Source of the DNA: Euglena gracilis
Lineage: Eukaryota; Euglenida; Euglenophyceae; Euglenales
Reading direction: 5' to 3'
DNA length: 64,000 nucleotides
NCBI GenBank assembly: GCA_039621445.1
Contig: CP154957.1
Location: 3,280,504 to 3,344,503, forward strand
The position numbers and the translations under genes are program-made. The notes under the pieces were generated by a model that was not told the origin of the DNA, did no database searches, and saw only the letters and a program-made list of their open reading frames with translations. Positions 41,809-52,400 of this stretch are shown here, one piece after another; the first letter of the stretch is position 1, and each line of letters begins with the position of its first letter.

Positions 41809-44589
41809 GTAAGTTGTGAACAGTGTTCACAATGCATCCTGGGGAGATCCAGCTCCGATTTCGTGTCTTGTCTCAAAGGGCGTCGGAAAGGTGCATTGTG
41901 AAACTGACAGGGTCCCCGGTACCGGCCAACTTGCCACGAAGAGAAGTTGTCAGGGTCCCTGGTACTGGCCAACCTGTCAGGTGACAGTTTCCCGGGGGGG
42001 GGGGGGAAGGGGGGAGTCCCCAGCACCGTTTCTCAGCCAGCACTTTTTTTCCAGCTGGCCGGCTGGACCCCTGGGGGTCCTTCAGAAAACCCCCAACCCC
42101 AGAACCGCCTTCAGTGTGTCAGTCATCCCCCTCTCAAGGTCCAGCTGTGCCCCGGTTGGCTGCAGCCCTTGCCCAGCGCCGGGGCTCCCCATGCTTTGCA
42201 TGGCCATCCTAACCCGGGGTTTTTTTTTAGTCGTGGACCCCCCGGGGGGGGAGAGGGGGGAGGGTGGGTGGGTCTGGCCGAGCCCCGGGGGTGGGATGCT
42301 CTTCGGCGCCGAAGGCGCCGAAAAAGTGCTATTTTTAGCACTTTTCGCGATTTTTCGGCCATTTTTTTTTTGTGTGGGTCCCCCGGGTCCCCCCTCCCCC
42401 CCGGTCTTTAAAAAACCCCTGATCCCAACACGCCGCACGCTGACCTGTCCCTTCCTGGCCCTTCCAACACCCACGCCTGGCCTTGGCGGCCGCAGGCCAA
42501 GGGCCACAAGTATTTGTCTACGATGGTGGGGGGGGGGGGGTCGTCAAACTGGAAAACTAGTCAGTCACCAGCCCCTCCCCCGCAGAGGGTTCGGCCACTC
42601 TGAGTCCAAAGGGAATGGGGAATTTGACCACAAACGTGAAAAAAGGCCAAAAAAGATTTCCAGTGCCTTCGGCGACGGGTCACTTTAGTGATATTTTGCC
42701 GACCCCCCCCCCCCCCGGTCGTGCGGGCCAAGAACCAGCCCCCCACCCCCGGGGGGGGGGGAGTCGGCCACTGACTTGGTGATTGTATGACCCATACACG
42801 AAGGTTAAGAATTTAGGTTAGGTTCCAAAGACGAAGGGCTGGCAATAGGGGGTTCAGTCTGTTCCCTGTGTCCCAAACATTGTGACGCAGGTCCCACCGT
42901 GGAGGGTCTCCATGGGACCAAAGGGTCAAAAGGGTGGGTTTCAAAGCTGAGTTTCAAAAAGAGCAAAAAATTGGGCAGATGCGCAACAGAAACATCAGAA
43001 GCTTAAGTGCTTAAGTGCGAGTTGGGTCGCTTAATTCGATCGATGCAGGTTAGTAATAAAAAATACACACTCAAGTTTGTTTTGATGAGACTGCAAGATC
43101 TCTTTTTGTGTCTTGAGTGTGGGGCTCGTTTCAGGTCCATTGTAATTTCTGATCTTGTGTGGTTGGCCAAATTATCACTTAGAAGGCTACCTCCCTGGGG
43201 GGGGGGGGGGGCTTGAGAGGGGCCGCATTTGAAGGTATGGCCGGGGGCCAACCTTGGGGGGCCAAGTGGCATGTTAAGGATTTTGGCGGGCATGAGTAAA
43301 ATAGGCCAACAAGGGGAGGGGGATGTTCAACGCTGCCAATGCAAGGAGGATTAGTGTCATTCCTTGGCACACCCCTTGGGCACCTCTCTGGGACGTTGAT
43401 GAAGCCTCTGGCTCTCTGAACAAGTAACCCTCCCTCAAAAACAAGACCCCCCCCCGCCCGGGCCGATCCAAAGATCCAAAAAATAGACCCCAAAAACTAA
43501 GACCCCCACATGCAGAAGCGTTGGGGAGACAGCGAGATTTGTTGATTTTCCCTGAAGAATTACCAAAACCCCAATTTAAGACAAAAACGATGAAATTTCA
43601 ATTTTGTTTTGGTATTTTGAGTCCTAAAAAGCGTCGTAAATATCAAATCGTTCCAATGTACACAAAGGGAAAAAAATTACTACCTGGAAATGATGCTTTT
43701 TCGGGCCCGGGTTGGTCAACAAATAAACCCCCGAATGAGCCCCCCCCCCCAAAATAAACCCCCCCTGGAGGTTTCCACCAACGGACCCCCCAAAAAAAGA
43801 CCCGGGCCTTATTTGGGGGGCTGAATAAAGCAAAGGTCCAGCAAAGGTCCAAAGCAAAGAGCAAAGGCCAGGCTGCACTCACTGCTGCTTTTCTGCTGCC
43901 ATTCCCCTTCCCTCTGGCGTACCACTGGGACCTAACGGGAGGTTCTTCAGTTCCAGGCTTTCGAGGTTCTGCAGTTCCAGGCATTGTTTGGGCCTCTTCA
44001 TTTCCAAAGCAGAAAGGGGTTTCTGGATGGCCAATTATAGCATAAGCATCAGCTCAACAAGCTTAATCTTCGGCACCCCCAGCCAGTATGCCAAGTGTCC
44101 AAAGGTGCTGCCAACCCGGCTGCGCGTATAACACGTGGCCATTCTTCCCTCACACACACAAGGGGGTTTTGTTTTTGGGGGCGGGGGGCACGGCAACCTT
44201 CCCCCCCCCCCGCCAGTCGACCGAAGGCGCCGAGGGCGCATTACAATTCTTGTTCGCGCGTTCCGTTATTTCTGTAAAAGTTTCACCGCGCGCGCCCCCA
44301 GACGCCCCGGGCACCTCAACCCGAGAGGAAAGTCATGGTCTTACGCCTCCCCTGCCCCCCTTCAGCCACCGAGCACCTCCCCCCGGCGTGCACTGTCCCC
44401 CCTCTCTGGGTTTCTCCCCCGCCCGCCCTCCCTCGCCTCGCAGGTGCACCCCCTGGGTGTGCACCTTTTGATATCACCGCCGGGCCCCCAAACCCCCACC
44501 GCCCCCCACCGCCAGCCCAGCCCCAGATTTATGTACCAATGCCCCCCCCCCCCCACCTGTGGTCCAATGAACGCCCGTTCGCCAAATGA
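41687..44589 (+). CDS. Tentative gene: B-box-like zinc finger N-terminus, proline-rich C-terminus
   Basis: The first exon (41687-41808) starts at an ATG in a textbook context (gccaccATG). It encodes 40 residues with the spacing C-x7-C-x2-C-x4-C-x2-C-x3-H-x4-C (ECGAETARKCTVCSEHVC, then DGCFPDH), which resembles a B-box zinc finger. It ends at a strong donor, CCCCTT|gtaagt (phase 2). Later candidates are proline-rich: 42166-42213 plus 42430-42525 (interrupted by the 42214-42421 element) and a terminal exon 44444-44589 reading FDITAGPPNPHRPPPPAQPQ and ending WSNERPFAK-stop. Phases between these pieces do not all agree, so exons are missing or the pieces belong to different genes. B-box proteins usually bind other proteins; no partner can be inferred. 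Confidence 0.4.
41809..42165. other. Intronic, CAGGGTCC repeat
   Basis: Two copies of a phrase built on gtccctggtactggccaac (41908-41980), shared with 1000-1130, then a poly-G block and a ccagctggccggctgg element end. Confidence 0.5.
42214..42421. mobile_element. hAT-like MITE in a GC-rich open frame
   Basis: The flanks ATCCTAAC (42206-42213) and ATCCCAAC (42422-42429) are a 7/8 duplication. The left tip CCGGGGTTTTTTTTTAG and right end CTTTAAAAAACCCCTG are inverted (the left CA is mutated to CC). The interior has an inverted pair TTCGGCGCC/GGCGCCGAA and a perfect 10-base stem (AAAAGTGCTA with TAGCACTTTT). The insertion including one target copy is 216 bases, a multiple of three. Confidence 0.8.
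42526..44443. other. Intronic or intergenic, no exon recognised
   Basis: Poly-C/poly-G element pieces at 42530-42770 (gactgac/gtcagtc type) and 43196-43215. The rest is mixed DNA with short open frames only. Confidence 0.5.
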
Positions 44590-46384
44590 ACAGGGGGCCA
44601 GACATCTAGATTGTCACCACATACCATGGAATAGACCATGAGCGAAAACACCCCACGTGCCCCCGATACGTCCCGTGCCGCATGTCTAGATTGTTTTTAA
44701 TGGTCATTGGGCTTGTGGAGGGGACGTTGCAGTGTCCCAGCAGAGTGGAATGGCAAGATCGCGCAAGGATAGACGAAATGGTCCAAAAGTGGACGCGGAG
44801 GAAGAGCGTGTGTGCATGCCAGCAAGTGGCGCATTGTACGTTTTTGTATGTGTTGAGATATGAGGCATTTGTATATTTTTTGTAGGGTCGTATTGGGGGG
44901 ATATGTTTTTGTATGCTGTTGATATGCGTTTGATATTTTTTTTAATGAGGGTTTAAGACTCATCACACATAAAAATATCACCTATTGAAATTGTGTCACG
45001 TATGATCCCAGTCCTGGGGGGACTGCCATTTCGAATATATCAATATAATTGATTTGTGTTTTTCAGTTTATGGCATTTTTTCCCTAGCTGGGTCACCCAA
45101 ACGTCGCCATCATTTAAAGACAATAAATTGTTCATTTTTCCCCTCATTTTTAATTCCAGATCCATTGCATTTCCCCCTCGCTGCCCCCCGTGCGTCATCG
45201 CATCTTTGTCCCTTTTTTCTCTACATTCACCTTCCCCATCCCTCCACTCCATGGAACTGCCCCCCATCAGTTGTCCACAGCCCCCACACTAACCCCAGCG
45301 TCAGGCGTGACACTGATGACTTTCCAACTGCTCCGTTGCGACGGGCTCCCCATTTGATCCCCGCAACTGACATGCACGCGTGTGAACACCAAAGCCCCAT
45401 GAATTGAACGGCGGCATCAGAAAGTTGATCCCTGGCCAGGCCTCTGCTTAAGGATTTGCAAGCACCCCCAAGGGGGGCTGCACTGCAGCTTGTCCAAACC
45501 GGCCAGTAGAATTTCTAGTGGACCCGCCCGTGGGGGGGGCAAGCAGCCCCTGCCAGTAGATGATTTTTTCCCCAATGACCCCCACTTCGACTTTGTCTCC
45601 TTTGACCAATTGCCATAATTTTTTAACCCCAAAATTTCAAAAAAATACCCGTTTTGACCTTTTTGGAACAAGTTTAGTGCAATTTTCTACACATCGACAC
45701 GAAGCGCCAGAGGCAAACTGTTTTCCAGTCGGGTAGACCTCCACCTACACTCCCCCCCCCTCCTCCTTACATGCAAACTTGGCCCTCATGAGGTCGACTC
45801 CTTGCCCTTACCTTCAATCATGGGCCGGGCCATGCACCCGGGAGGGGGGGGGTGATTTTCTGGCTGCAGGTAGTGGAAATCCCAGCCAACGGAACCTGCA
45901 CCCGGGGACTTTAAGCTGACGCCCGTGCTTGAGTCTGCAAAGTGGTCGAGGATGGTTGTCGGACAAAAGTGACGAATTAAACAGACAGGCAGGTAGACTG
46001 ACAGACACGCAGGCAGGCAGGCAGGCAGGCAGGCAGAAAAAAACAAACTGGGGGAGACCCCACGGGTTGTGATTTTCAACCAATTTTCGAAGAATCATAG
46101 CGTGGCCAACCCTGCAGGCACTTCAAAGCCACACTCAACTCCCTCCCCCGCCAAAGTCGGCCACATAACCAAAAGCACATGGCACGCAGCCCAGGCCTCT
46201 GGTGCTTGGGGGATTTGGGGCTTTTTTCTGTCAAAAATTTCCTCACCTGAAATTCCCTCACCCAAAATGGTAAGGACATCTGGGCAAAAAACAGGGTACC
46301 CCCCTACCCTTCCTATACGGCTGTGGCATCGTTTTCCTCCTTGCCCCCTGCACACCACCAGGCCTCTGTCCTCCCGCCGCCGCG
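44590..46384. other. Spacer before mS34
   Basis: AT-rich DNA, an element-like block at 45420-45560 (cttaagg...ccccaagggggg), and an AGGC microsatellite at 45988-46035. No gene recognised. Confidence 0.5.
45988..46035. repeat. (AGGC)n tetranucleotide repeat
   Basis: Perfect CAGG units at 46010-46035, preceded by degenerate ACAG/GCAG copies. Confidence 0.9.
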
Positions 46385-46435
46385 ATGAGCGTGACGGAGG
46401 GGAAGTTCGCGATGCTGCCCGCAGCTGGAGTCAGG
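46385..46435 (+). CDS. MRPS34: mS34 exon 1
   Basis: An ATG after ccgccgccgcg opens MSVTEGKFAMLPAAGVR and ends AGG|gtgggg (phase 0). The last four exon bases (CAGG) are the tip of the inserted element 46432-46844. No cleavable mitochondrial presequence is evident. Confidence 0.7.
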
Positions 46436-49400
46436 GTGGGGTTTTTTTTGGGGTTTTTAGTCGTGGAAAGAAAAAAAATGTGTACCCCTTAGCGGGGTGA
46501 GGGTTTTATTTTTGTGTTTGGTTGGGAGTTTGGGTTTTTTTTTTAGGTTTTGTTTTAGATAGGGTTGGTTTATTGGTTCCGGCCGGCGTCCCCCCGGTGG
46601 GGGGGTGTTCCCCCCCCTTTTTTTCCCCCAATAGCGGGGGGGGGGGATATACCTTTTTCGGCGCCGAAGGCGCCAAAAAGTGCTATTTTTTGCACTTTTC
46701 GCGATTTTTTCGGCCATTTTTGTGGGTCCCCCCGGGACCCCCACAGCTGGGGGGGGGGTCCAGGGGGGTGGGTGGGTGGTGGTGTGGGAAATTTTTTCCA
46801 AGGGGACCCCCCCTCCCCCCCCCCGGTCTTAACAAAAGCCCCTGGCTGGAGTACCTGCGGATCATGGCGGAGCGCGGCCGCCGGCAGCTGACCCACGTTC
46901 TGTCTAGCCCTAAAGGCAGCTTTTGTAACAGCCCCAGAACCTGTTTTTTTTTTTTTTTTTTTTCTCAGCTGTGCAGCGCCTTGCCGACCGAAAGGGTCTG
47001 CGCGTGCCGTTGCTGTAGGGCCGCACACGCACATCCTGTGTGCGCGTATGCATACACATAGGTGCAATGGTCGTATACACGCACACGCATGGACATGTGC
47101 ACGCGCAGGTACATACAGCAAGCAACATCGTATTATATACGCAAACACACATAATCACAGGGGTTTTTCTCAGGCTTGGAGGGTGGGTGGGCGGCCGAGC
47201 CCCCCCCCCCCGGCCCGGGGGGTCCCCCCGGAGGGGACCTGGATAGTGGACAGATCTTGAGTTATTGCATAATACACCCCGCAAGCAAGGTGTACAGATA
47301 CGTATGCACTGTAAGTTGACGTAGACTTTGCCGTTTTTAAAAAAGAAGGATGTCTTCGACGGTCTATTATTTGTGAAATCGTCATTTCTGGCCCCTTAGG
47401 AATGCCGACGCAAACTCACCCACAGCTGAGGGGTGAAGGATGGGCTCTATCTGCAAAGGAAGTTTGCCTAGGTCAGCTGTGGCTGGGATCCAAAACCGAC
47501 ACCTCCCACACACAAAAGTGGAAAGTGTAAAGTGGAAAGTGAACCCCCCCCCAGACTTCAGTAAGCAATGGCATGGTCAGGGCTGAACCCCTCTGGGGGG
47601 GTCTGGCCTTGTGGGTACCCCTGCCGGAGGCGGGGTTTCTATTCTCGAGCACATTTTTGGACCCCGGTTAACACCCAAAATTAGGTCCCGGGGGGGGGCG
47701 TTCACAAAAAAAAACAAACAAACTCTGAGCTGAAGCTGTCCGCAGGCTCCGTCCCAGTCCCAGTTTTTTTTGGCCGATTTTGGGTCAACAGCAAATTTTC
47801 TCCAGCCCCCGTCGCCCCCACCCTTACCCCCCAGTGCTGAGGCCTCAAAGCCCTTGTTCTTCCCATAATTGTCCGAAATAAGAGGCAGTGGTGGCTGCTT
47901 GGTTTTCACTTCCCCATTCTCCCGATTCTCCCGCCACCACCACCACCGGTTGCCCCGCAAGGAGCAGGAGGGTCCCCCCCTTCTCCGCCCACCGACCAGG
48001 TTCTCATTCCCCGACCAGGAGGTGGTCTCAAGACCAGACGCCTCTGTAAAACCTCTGTATCCGCAAGTTTTTTTTTTTAGGCCACCAACAACCCCCCGAC
48101 CAGGGGGTGGTAGGTGGGCAAAGGGGGGGGGGGGCGGGTGGGTGCGGCAAGGTTGGCGGGCAGGTCGGTGCCGCATTTGTTTGCAGGCGTCGGGCTGGTC
48201 GTGTACCGGCGGGCGTGGCTCAAAGCCGGGCCCGGCACTCAGCGGTTGGTCAAGACCAGGCCTGGGCCCCTCATTTCTCTGGAATGGCCCAACAACGTCG
48301 GCGAAATGCAGTGGCTGTTCTTTTGTGTCATGATTGTGCTTATTGAGGGGAAACTGCTTTTTACACGGAAGGATTTGTGAAAGTGCAATGACCAATCTTT
48401 CGTACCGTCATGCTTTTTCCAAAAAAAAAACTCTCACAAAAAAATCGAAAAATCCAGAGAAGTTCCAGGGTTTTCCCTCCAACTCTGCGATCAAATTTTC
48501 ACATTTTTTAAATTTGGTCTTCTTCAGCCCGCCCCCTTGTTGTACGACCACCCCATGTCCAATAGCCCACACCCTGGTGGTTGACTAAATTGGTTGTCCA
48601 ACAGGGAGGAGGGGTCTATTTCCAACAAACATGGCAGTTGGTTTAGGGTTTAGGTTGACCATTTTTTTTTGGAGGATTCTGAATTGCACTGGCCGGCAAG
48701 TTGCCCCCTCCCCAGCCACAGTTTCGCTGAACACCGACGGCCCCCCCCCCCCCGGGTGGATGGGCTGCCCCCCCCCCCCCCAGAGACAAAGGCTGAGCCA
48801 AAAAAAAATTTTGTTTAGGGTTTTTGCCAAAACCTCAGCACCAACGGTGCCAGAAGGCTAAAAGACCCATTTTTGGGGGCTAACTTCTGCCTCGACCACT
48901 CCCAGGGGCAGGGTGTGGGAAGCCCATCGGTGGCTGGGGGTTGGGGGTCCGAACCCCCCCCCCCTGGGGGTAAGGTGGCGGGGGGTCGCTGATCTATTGC
49001 CTCTTTAGAGTAAGGACGAAGCTTAGCACCAGGGAAAATGGATAAAACCCCCCGCCCCTGGGTAGGTTGGGTAGGTGATGAAAACCGCGGATTATCACCA
49101 CAACCAGGGGGGGGGAGATGCGTGTATTTTTTTGCATTTTTTTGCATTTTTGCGCATTTTTCAAAGTTTCCTAAAAATGTGCATTTTTGGCACATTTTTT
49201 GATTTTTTTTCCTGCACATTTTTTGCTTTGCAGCACATTTTTTTTCCTGGTTCACCCACATTTTTTCGCATTTTTGACCATTTTTCCCATTTTTTTTGCA
49301 TTTTTTTGAAAATTTTTGAAATTTTTGAAATTGACCCAAGAGTCCCCCCCCTGCCCCGCCCCACTCGGACTCTGTCCAAAGCGGGCCAGGCCAAGCCCTG

Positions 49401-52400
49401 CCGGCCGGCGTACCACCTGACCCGGATGGCGATGGGGCAGAACCAGCGGTCAGGCAAGGCGTGGGGCTTCATGGCGCGGTGTGAGGCCACCCCCCCTCCC
49501 TGTCCTCCCTGTGTTGCCCATCCACACCACCCCCACGCCTCATCTGGCGCCACTCCGAGGAAAAAATTAAGGTGGCTGGTGGCTGCCGTTTTTTTTTCGC
49601 AAAACCTGTTGTTGTATTATCCCCGTCTTGAACAACCAGCAATTGACTTCAAGCTGTATCATTAACCTCATCGTTGAGTTGCAGAAAGCAACTCCCCCAC
49701 CCTCCAAAAATGGCCTGCTGGGGCCAACATGGCCCGGGCCGAGGGTTTTGGGTGGGTTGAATGACTGGGTTGGTCCGATTGAGTTCGGCAATGTTTGTTT
49801 CAAATGAAATTTCCACCCTATTTTCCAGTTTCGTTGCAACACAAAACAACCCCCCCCCCCAAAGAGTAAGACAAAAAAGACAAAACAAGAAGACGCAAAA
49901 AGAACTCATTCATGATCCCACGTTTGAGGTAGCAGAACCAGCCTCCTCCACATCAGGCGGGGAGAAAATGTACAATCATTTTTTTGTGTGACAGCCACAA
50001 ACCGCTGTTTCCCAAGTACAAAACTACAAGTGTCGCCATTTTTCGAGGGTCTATATTGCTCGTCCTGCTTAATCTTTGAATGCTGTTCTCTGCCTCTTCG
50101 ACCCTCCTTCAGGCACGGGGAGACCTCCGACCTCCCAATGCGTGTGCGCGGCGGCCTGAAGGGGGGCTGGCGCTTTCTCGTCCCGCCCATCCCACCGCTG
50201 AAACCTGACCCCCTCTGCGTCACTGATGGGCGTCATGCGCTCCGTGAGAAAGCGATCAGAGTCATTTGTCCCCAGGTTTTGGGTGTATTCGGTTGCATTG
50301 TTCCTTTCGACACGGAGATCCCTGGGATGAGTCTGGGCCACCCCCCGCCCCATGGGGTTCCCATAACATTCGTTGAAAGGAATTTCACACCCAACCCCTG
50401 GGGCTGGACGCTGTGGGCATTCAGAGGGCTTTTTTAACCCCCGGGATGGGTTTCATGGTGGGTTTTGATTTTCTCTTTCTTCCCCCGCAAAAAAACTGTC
50501 CCTTTCGAGGGAAAGTTGCCTGGGTCAAACCTAACCGCCAGCCTGAGCCAGGCTTTCTTGGAAGGAATGTCGCACCCCCAGGCTTGTTGTTGAGGAAGGT
50601 CGCCTCCCCCTGTGGGGTGCTGTGGGCAGACAGGGAGGTTGGGGGGGTTTGGGCCCCTTTGGCCAAGTGGGGGTAAACCCCCCATTTAAGTAAGCAGGCC
50701 CAAATGGTGCGCAGTGCCCGAAGAAGTGTCACATCCCCGAGGGTCCGAAAGTGGAGTCAACAAAGTGCACACACCCAAGAAGCCATTTTACATTGAACTG
50801 CTTTCAGGAAGTGCCTGAATAAGTGGCACACCCCTGAGGGCTTGAAACTTCGGTCCAAATAATGTGCGCACCCCGTGCACTTAAATGTGGGGGGGGGTTA
50901 AGCGCTGAATCAGACACCCTCCTCATGTCAAATGCTGCCTAGGAGTCCAGTGACCATTGTCCTGTAGCAATCAATGAACACTCCCAGCTGTAGATGATGG
51001 ACACTGTCTTTCAAAACCAAACACTCACTAAACACTCACACACGTTTGGCAATCGAACCAGTTTGTGTGCCCATGCCCCGCCCAGACGCAGAGCGTTCCG
51101 GTCATTTTCGACCCCGCCAGAGGGGGTTTTTGGGGTGGTAGTGGCACCAGACACCTTGTGCAGAGCGCGCCTGGGCCCAAAAATAGGCATTTTCGGGGGA
51201 AACTAAGCTGGGCCTGCTGGGGCCGGGACCCAAAACCGACCCGGGGTTGGGGGTCCACCCCATGGAGCACAAGGCACCACCCAGCACTGTTAAAAGCATC
51301 CCGTTTGTCCCCCCCCCCGACCCACACTGGGTCAGCGGGGGCATGTGTGCCGGCGCTGCAGGGCGGCGCCATCTGCGGCCTGCCGGCCACCGCTCGCCAG
51401 CCGCAGCGGTTCCAGCAGTTCGTCAAGTCGAAGGAGGCGCTGCGATACGTCAAGGCATGCACTGCAACCCCCCCGGACCGAGTCGCTGTCTCGGCCACAC
51501 ATTTTATTGGACATGGTTACTGATTGGATAATGCCTTCCATCTTCCGGTCTGATTCCTTTCCAGAATTACGTGAATATATACCCATGAAAATGTTTTCAT
51601 TTTCCTGCATGCACACACACATTCGCACAACCAATAATCTGAAGATTCTCCAATTTTCACACGTTTGTGATGTGTAATTTAGTAGCTTTATTTGATGGAG
51701 CTTTTTCCCAAAGTAGTTTTGGATCTTGCATTTGGGAATGAAGAAGGTTTCTCGAAAGCCAATATTCACAGTTTCGTGCCCTAAAAAATTGTCATTGTCA
51801 CACAGCACAGGTCAAGCTTTCACTCAAAGAGTCAAGTCTTGTACATGAATTTCAATGGTTCATTGTCCCGGTTGATTGTCCCCCCAAAAATGGACGACAG
51901 CTGCAGGCTCTCATCCATTTATTTTATTTTTGTGTGTGAATGAGGGTGGCCTGCCCTGCCTCGAGAGGTCACACTTGTCCCCCCCCCCCCCAATTAAACC
52001 CCGGATCCACTGGGCCCGCCAAAGTTTCAACCAAACAAAACGCGTGTCAAAAAGGCACAAAAAAGCAGGAGTTTCCACAATGAACGAAAAATCCATTTTA
52101 ACATTGGAATAATGGACAAAAATCAAAAGGTTGAAAGTAACCCACCCATTTTTGGGATTATTTTGACCGTTTTAGGGGGTGGGGATCTATTTTGGATCTG
52201 AAATGGTGGGTGGAACACACCGCCTGGAAATTGGTCTGTATGTGCATCAGCTGCTTCAGGTGCCGATCAAACCCTCCAGCACTCCAGCAGGACTGCATCA
52301 ATCCCATCAATCATGATGGGGCAGCCCCCCTGGAATTTTTCTTTGCCAGAGATCGGCACAAAGTGCGAGGAATGTTTTGATCCCCCAACCCTTCCAAAAA

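Noticed and set aside
46839-46851. WLE before YLRIM as part of mS34 exon 2
   Set aside because: These bases are the element end and the duplicated target; the acceptor inside the duplication restores phase.
47577-48395. 272-codon minus-strand frame
   Set aside because: Antisense to mS34 exon 3 (48187-48248), which has clear family motifs on the plus strand.
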